A stretch of DNA of 11,119 nt from JBBQAA01 sp038276395. GTDB taxonomy: Bacteria; Actinomycetota; Thermoleophilia; Solirubrobacterales; Solirubrobacteraceae. A program made the position numbers and the translations under genes. Positions within the stretch are counted from its first letter, which is position 1; each line of letters begins with the position of its first letter. The DNA is taken from positions 1-11,119 of the forward strand of contig JBBQAA010000043.1 in NCBI GenBank assembly GCA_038276395.1, given 5' to 3'. Below the pieces are notes generated by a model, which saw only the letters and a list, made by a program, of their open reading frames with translations, was not told the DNA's origin and made no database searches. Below are positions 7,512 through 11,119 of this stretch, in pieces.

Positions 7512-7517
7512 GGGCGC

Positions 7518-10500
7518 GTGCGCCGCGCGGCCGCCCTCCTCGTGCTCCTCGGCGCGCTCGGCGCCGTGCCTCGGGCCACCGCGGCCGCCGCGCCGGCGGT
7601 GCGCCCGTTCTTCGACGCGCGCGCGAGCGTGACCGCCCGGATCGCCGGCGCCGCCCGGGTCCCGCGCCGGCCCTCGCTCGGGCGCGACGTCCTCATCGCC
7701 GAGGACCCCGTGGCCGGTACCGCGCGCCAGGCCCTCGCGCTGCACGGCGCCCTCGCCGGCCCCGCCTCCGGCACCCCGCGCGCCATCGCCTGGCGCTATC
7801 TCCGCGCCCACGCCGCCGGTCTCGGGCTGGACGCCGCCGACCTGCGGAGCCTCGTCCCCCTCCGCGCCCGCGGCGGGGGCGAGCTGACGGTCGTGCGCTG
7901 GGCGCAGGCCTACCGCGGGGTGCGCGCGTTCGACAACGGCCTGGCCGTCGGGATCGGGCGGGGCGGCCGGGTCGTCAGCGTCGCGGGCGCCGCGCGGCAC
8001 GGGCTGCGGGTCGGGAGCGTCCGGCCCCGGCTCCCGGCGGCCGCCGCCCGAACGGCGGCGGCGCGCGACGCCGGCGTCCCCCCGGGGGCGGCCCGGGACG
8101 TCCCCGCCCGGCTCGTCCTCTTCGGGGCCCGCACGCCCCTCCTGGCCTGGGAGGTCCGGCTGCGCGCCGCGCCGGGCGCCGACTACGAGACGCTCATCGA
8201 CGCTCGCAGCGGCGCGGTCCTCCACCGCCAGAACCTCGTCAAGGGCGAGGCGGCCGCGACGATCTACCCGAACTACCCGGGCGCCTCCGGCGCCGCGAGC
8301 GCGCCCCGCACGGTCGACCTCGAGGGCCTCGGCTACCTGCCGCCCGGCGCGAGCATCCTCTCCGGGCGCTACGCCCACACCTACGTCGACGCCAGCGGCG
8401 ACCTCGCCCCCCGCCCGGGGGAGGAGGTCGGCCCGAGCGCTCCCGGCTCGTTCGTCTATCCGTTGCGGACCTCCGACGGGACGCACGACTTCGAGGCCGC
8501 CGCCGACGGGTGCTCGGCGGCGTTCCTCTGCACCTGGGATCCGGCCGCGCCGGCCTCCTGGCACACCAATGCCGGCGAGGTCGCGGTCGAGCTCCAGTGG
8601 CTCGTCTCGACCTACCACGACCATCTCGCCGCGGCCCCGATCAACTTCACCGACGCCGCGGGGAACTTCGAGCAGGGCGGCACGGGCGGCAGCGACCCGG
8701 TCTCCGTCAACGCCGAGGAGGGCGCGGCCACGGGCCCGGACGGCGGCCCCGACGCGAGCCACATCAACAACGCCTTCATGGACACCCGCGCCGACGGGAC
8801 GCCGCCGATCATGGCCATGTATCTGAACGCCCACTCGGCCGACCTGCCCGAGCGGAACTCCGACAACGGCAACGACGCGCGCACGGTCTACCACGAGTAC
8901 ACCCACGGTCTCAGCAGCCGCCTCGTCGCCGACACCGACGGCACCCCCGCCGTGTCCTCCCCTCAGGCGGGCGCGATGGGCGAGGGCTGGAGCGACTTCT
9001 ACGCGCTCGACTTCCTCGCCCGCCAGGGGATCGTGCCCGACAACCCCGCCGTGCCGGGGGAGGAGGACTTCGGCGCCTACTCCGACGCCGTCCCCCACAC
9101 CTCGCGCTCGCAGCCGATCGACTGCCCGGTCGGCGCGAGCGCACCCGCCTGCCCGGGCGCGCCCGGCGCCGGTCCCGGCGGCTACACCTACGGCGACTTC
9201 GGGAGGATCGCGGGGCGGCCCGAGGTCCACGCCGACGGGGAGATCTGGGGCGAGACGCTGTGGGATCTGCGCCAGGCGCTCGTCGTCCGCACCGGCTCGG
9301 ACTCCGCCGGCTCGGATGCCGTCGAGCGGCTCGTCACCGACGCGATGCGCCTCTCCCCGCCCGAGCCCTCGATGCTCGACGAGCGCAACGCGATCCTCGC
9401 CGCCGACGAGGCGGACTACGGCGGCGGCAACGCGGCGCTCATCTGGGGCGTCTTCCGCCACCGGGGCATGGGCTACTACGCCGCCGCCTACGGCGGGGAG
9501 GACGTCGCGCCGGTCGAGTCCTTCGCCCCGCCGCCGCCGGCGAAGGGACCGGTGGGGGTCATCCGGGGCACGGTCACCGACGCCGTCTCCGGGCTGCCCG
9601 TCCCGCGTGCCGACGTCGCGCTCGGCGGCCACGCCACCTCCCCGGACTTCAGCGAGTACCTGGCGAGCATCGCCGGCACGGCGGGGGACTACGTCATCGC
9701 CGCGGTCCCGCCCGGGACCTACCCCAAGCTGTCGGTCTCGGCGCCCGGCTATGACCGGGGCGTCATCCGTGGCCCGCGCGTGCGCGCGGGCCGGGGTACC
9801 CGCGCCGACGCGCGCCTGCGCCGGAACTGGGCCGTCGCCGCCGGCCGCGGCCGGGTGGCCTACGCGAGCGACACCTCAGGGGCCGGCGCGGGCTGCGGGG
9901 CGAACGCGCTCATCGACGGTTCGCAGGCCACGGGCTGGGAGACCGAGAACCGCGGCGGCGCGCCCGCGGCGAGCGCCGTCATCGGCCTGTCGCGCCGGAT
10001 CGACGTGAGCGCGCTGCTCGTCGACCCCGGCAACACGTGCGGGGACGGGCCCTCGGCCACGACCAAGGACTACCGGGTCGAGACCTCGGCCGACGGCCTG
10101 CACTTCCGCCTCGCCCGCGCGGGCGCCTTCGCCGCCGCCGACGCCGGGCATCTGCGCCTCCTCCCCCTCGCCCCCGCGGCGCGCCGGGGCGTCCGCTTCG
10201 TGCGCGTGACGCTGCTCTCCCCCCAGCGCACCTGCGACGTCTGCTCGGGCTCGCAGTACGTCGACCTCTCGGAGCTCGAGGTGCTCGGCGCGCCGCGGAA
10301 CGTCCTGCCCCGCGGCCGCCTGCGCGTCCGTCCGGGCGTCGTGCCCGCCGGCCGCCGCGTGCTCTTCGACGCCTCCTTCCGCGACCGCGATTCGCGTATC
10401 ACGGGCTACGCCTGGGACTTCGATGGGGACGGGCGTATCGACCGCCGGACGGCGGGCCCGACGGTCCGGCACGTCTTCCGCCGCCCGGGGCGCTTCCGAG

Positions 10501-10577
10501 CGCGCGTGCGCGTACTCGACTTCCGCGGCGGCTCGGGCGCGGCGCGGGCGCGCCTGCGCGTCACCCGCCGGCGCTGA
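7518..10577 (+). CDS. Secreted M36 (fungalysin) metalloprotease with C-terminal adhesion domains
   Basis: This 1019-residue protein is a large exported zinc protease of the fungalysin family. A signal peptide (1 to about 22: VRRAAALLVLLGALGAV, then ATA-A) starts at GTG 7518. A fungalysin/thermolysin-type propeptide (about 60-235) includes TVVRWAQAYRGVRAFDNGLA. The catalytic domain (about 245-660) carries H459-E-Y-T-H463 in VYHEYTHGLSSRL and the third zinc ligand Glu489 in AMGEGWSDFYAL. There follow a carboxypeptidase-regulatory-like beta domain (about 680-765: GVIRGTVTDAVSGLPVPRAD), a discoidin/F5-8C-like domain (about 775-925: ALIDGSQATGWETEN, DLSELEVLG) with several Cys, and a C-terminal PKD domain (about 932-1019: YAWDFDGDGRIDRR). 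The tail domains should bind surface glycans or substrate proteins. No LPXTG or membrane anchor is present, so release is likely. The open frame extends to 7293, but that would bury the signal peptide. It probably digests extracellular protein for nutrition. Confidence 0.93.
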   Translation: MRRAAALLVLLGALGAVPRATAAAAPAVRPFFDARASVTARIAGAARVPRRPSLGRDVLIAEDPVAGTARQALALHGALAGPASGTPRAIAWRYLRAHAAGLGLDAADLRSLVPLRARGGGELTVVRWAQAYRGVRAFDNGLAVGIGRGGRVVSVAGAARHGLRVGSVRPRLPAAAARTAAARDAGVPPGAARDVPARLVLFGARTPLLAWEVRLRAAPGADYETLIDARSGAVLHRQNLVKGEAAATIYPNYPGASGAASAPRTVDLEGLGYLPPGASILSGRYAHTYVDASGDLAPRPGEEVGPSAPGSFVYPLRTSDGTHDFEAAADGCSAAFLCTWDPAAPASWHTNAGEVAVELQWLVSTYHDHLAAAPINFTDAAGNFEQGGTGGSDPVSVNAEEGAATGPDGGPDASHINNAFMDTRADGTPPIMAMYLNAHSADLPERNSDNGNDARTVYHEYTHGLSSRLVADTDGTPAVSSPQAGAMGEGWSDFYALDFLARQGIVPDNPAVPGEEDFGAYSDAVPHTSRSQPIDCPVGASAPACPGAPGAGPGGYTYGDFGRIAGRPEVHADGEIWGETLWDLRQALVVRTGSDSAGSDAVERLVTDAMRLSPPEPSMLDERNAILAADEADYGGGNAALIWGVFRHRGMGYYAAAYGGEDVAPVESFAPPPPAKGPVGVIRGTVTDAVSGLPVPRADVALGGHATSPDFSEYLASIAGTAGDYVIAAVPPGTYPKLSVSAPGYDRGVIRGPRVRAGRGTRADARLRRNWAVAAGRGRVAYASDTSGAGAGCGANALIDGSQATGWETENRGGAPAASAVIGLSRRIDVSALLVDPGNTCGDGPSATTKDYRVETSADGLHFRLARAGAFAAADAGHLRLLPLAPAARRGVRFVRVTLLSPQRTCDVCSGSQYVDLSELEVLGAPRNVLPRGRLRVRPGVVPAGRRVLFDASFRDRDSRITGYAWDFDGDGRIDRRTAGPTVRHVFRRPGRFRARVRVLDFRGGSGAARARLRVTRRR

Positions 10578-10591
10578 GCCTCGCCTCAGCG
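10572..10591. terminator. Hairpin holding the stop codons of both convergent genes
   Basis: Arms CGCTGAG (10572-10578) and CTCAGCG (10585-10591) form a perfect 7-bp stem with a 6-base loop. The TGA in the left arm is the protease stop; the TCA in the right arm is the stop of the minus-strand membrane protein. An alternative, wider stem pairs TCACCCGC (10561-10568) with GCGGGTGA (10589-10596). There is no T-run. It is probably a shared terminator or mRNA 3'-end protector. Confidence 0.55.
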
Positions 10592-10760
10592 GGTGAGCAG
10601 GAGCGTCCACACGACGGCGGCCAGCAGCGCCACGACGACGATGCGGACGCCGAGCGCGCGGTCCTCCTGGGTCAGCTGCAGCAGGCCGATCAGAAGCCCG
10701 GCGGGCGGGATCACGAGCGCGATCGCAAAGGGGAAGAGCTCGGTGGCCCCGCTCGCGCAT
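10586..10760 (-). CDS. Small two-helix membrane protein, start or frame unresolved
   Basis: The minus-strand frame ending at TGA 10586 encodes two clear membrane helices, LFPFAIALVIPPAGLLIGLL and VRIVVVALLAAVVWTLLL, joined by a polar QLTQEDRALG turn, with a short LTR tail. GC-ending codons support this part as coding. No ATG or GTG opens this frame near the first helix. ATG 10760, with CATCCT 7 bases upstream, is one frame off. Dropping one G from the GGGG run at 10747-10750 would join it to give a 57-residue protein beginning MRERATELFPFAIALV. Otherwise the start is a rare codon such as CTG 10765, or lies further upstream. No family is recognised; it converges on the protease. Confidence 0.5.
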
Positions 10761-10844
10761 GGCAGAGAGGATGCCGTAGCGCGTCCAGGATCGTCCGGCG
10801 CGCCGAAAAGCGGCTCGGGCGCCGGGCTAATCGACCTCACCAGC

Positions 10845-10978
10845 GGCTCGATCGATCCCACGCGGGCGAGCTGGACTCGGGCGAGCTGGACCCGCGCGAG
10901 CTGGACCTGTGCCTGCGGCGGAAACCTCGGCGGCTCCGTCGACCCCGTCCGCGCGAGCTGGACCGGCGCGAGCTGGAC
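10845..10978. repeat. 15-bp repeats in two 47-bp copies
   Basis: GCGAGCTGGAC occurs exactly five times, at 10866, 10881, 10896, 10953 and 10968, mostly 15 bp apart; a shortened sixth copy starts at 11005. A longer unit is also duplicated: 10845-10891 and 10932-10978 match at 37 of 47 bases, 87 bp apart. All periods except the gap to the sixth copy are multiples of three. On the minus strand the unit reads VQLAR, on the plus strand RASWT or RELD, depending on frame. No start codon or conserved family supports any of these, so I annotate it as DNA repeats between small genes. Confidence 0.7.
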
Positions 10979-11004
10979 GAGCTCCTTCGACAAGTAGCAC
11001 CTAG

Positions 11005-11119
11005 GCGAGCTGGCGCGCGCGCCTCCCGCGCCGCGCCGACGAGCTGCGCCGCGAGCAGCACGGCGACGAGCAGGGCCATGGCGAGGACCGCGGCCGCCAG
11101 ACCGACGCCGCCCGCGGCG
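11005..11119 (-). CDS. Partial membrane-spanning peptide at the window edge
   Basis: A minus-strand frame enters from beyond the right end and reads GVGLAAAVLAMALLVAVLL followed by AAQLVGAAREARAPAR. It looks like one transmembrane helix followed by a basic, amphipathic segment. An in-frame ATG lies at 11079, but the hydrophobic stretch already begins before it. GC-ending codons are regular up to about 11020. The frame then stays open to 10837, but only as Ser/Arg-rich translation of the repeats, so the true end or a frame change may lie near 11000. TadE/TadG-like or other one-helix proteins look similar; I cannot assign it. Confidence 0.3.

Noticed and set aside
7293..7517. In-frame upstream GTG for the protease
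   Set aside because: It would add 75 residues before an obvious signal peptide and run through the hairpin region.
7374..9632. Minus-strand open frame of 752 codons
   Set aside because: It is the antisense shadow of the protease gene, with no motifs.
6899..9754. Plus-strand open frame of 951 codons
   Set aside because: It is Arg/Pro/Gly-rich, overlaps pcm on the other strand and the M36 protease in a different frame, and has no recognisable domain. The protease frame has clear motifs.
10866..10978. CRISPR array
   Set aside because: The 11-bp repeats with 4-bp gaps and a 3-base period are far too short and have no spacers or cas genes.

Overview
The window is a very GC-rich bacterial chromosome segment. 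Third codon positions are almost always G or C, GTG starts are common, and no start codon has a convincing Shine-Dalgarno sequence at normal spacing. Most start codons instead have a TANNNT box 6-9 bases upstream, the layout of leaderless actinobacterial transcripts. Together with the gene content (a long tandem-domain ThyX, DhlA-like hydrolase, isoaspartyl methyltransferase and secreted fungalysin protease) this points to a high-GC actinobacterium. Solirubrobacterales/Thermoleophilia is my best guess, but it rests on style and content, not on a marker gene.

Layout. Bases 120-610 (minus) hold a broken SAM-dependent methyltransferase with three -1 frame changes. It lies just behind a minus-strand run made of an alpha/beta hydrolase (2503-3348), a small acidic protein (2275-2454) and a two-domain thymidylate synthase ThyX (615-2204). 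The hydrolase is divergent from a short-chain dehydrogenase (3390-4274, plus) across 41 bases that carry a TANNNT box for each gene. The dehydrogenase converges on a haloalkane-dehalogenase-like hydrolase (4377-5225, minus), and a hairpin (4317-4347) sits between them. Behind the dehalogenase-like gene is a proline/alanine-rich two-helix membrane protein (5250-5603, minus), divergent from an orphan beta-class DNA methyltransferase (5683-6552, plus). That gene converges on pcm (6554-7159, minus) with one base between the stop codons. A 346-base gap with several hairpins separates pcm from a 1019-residue secreted M36 metalloprotease (7518-10577, plus). Its stop codon and that of a convergent small membrane protein (10586-10760, minus) both lie in one hairpin. 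The right end holds 15-bp repeats (10845-10978) and the start of a membrane peptide running off the window.

How they work together. The window looks like ordinary chromosomal housekeeping and accessory genes: dTMP synthesis, protein repair, DNA methylation, secreted protein degradation and two hydrolases. There is no mobile element, CRISPR array, tRNA or rRNA gene. I did not find a clear new multi-gene system. The best leads are the ThyX whose signature motif is split between its two domains, the window-wide leaderless promoter pattern, the structured gap before the protease, and the shared 3'-end hairpins.
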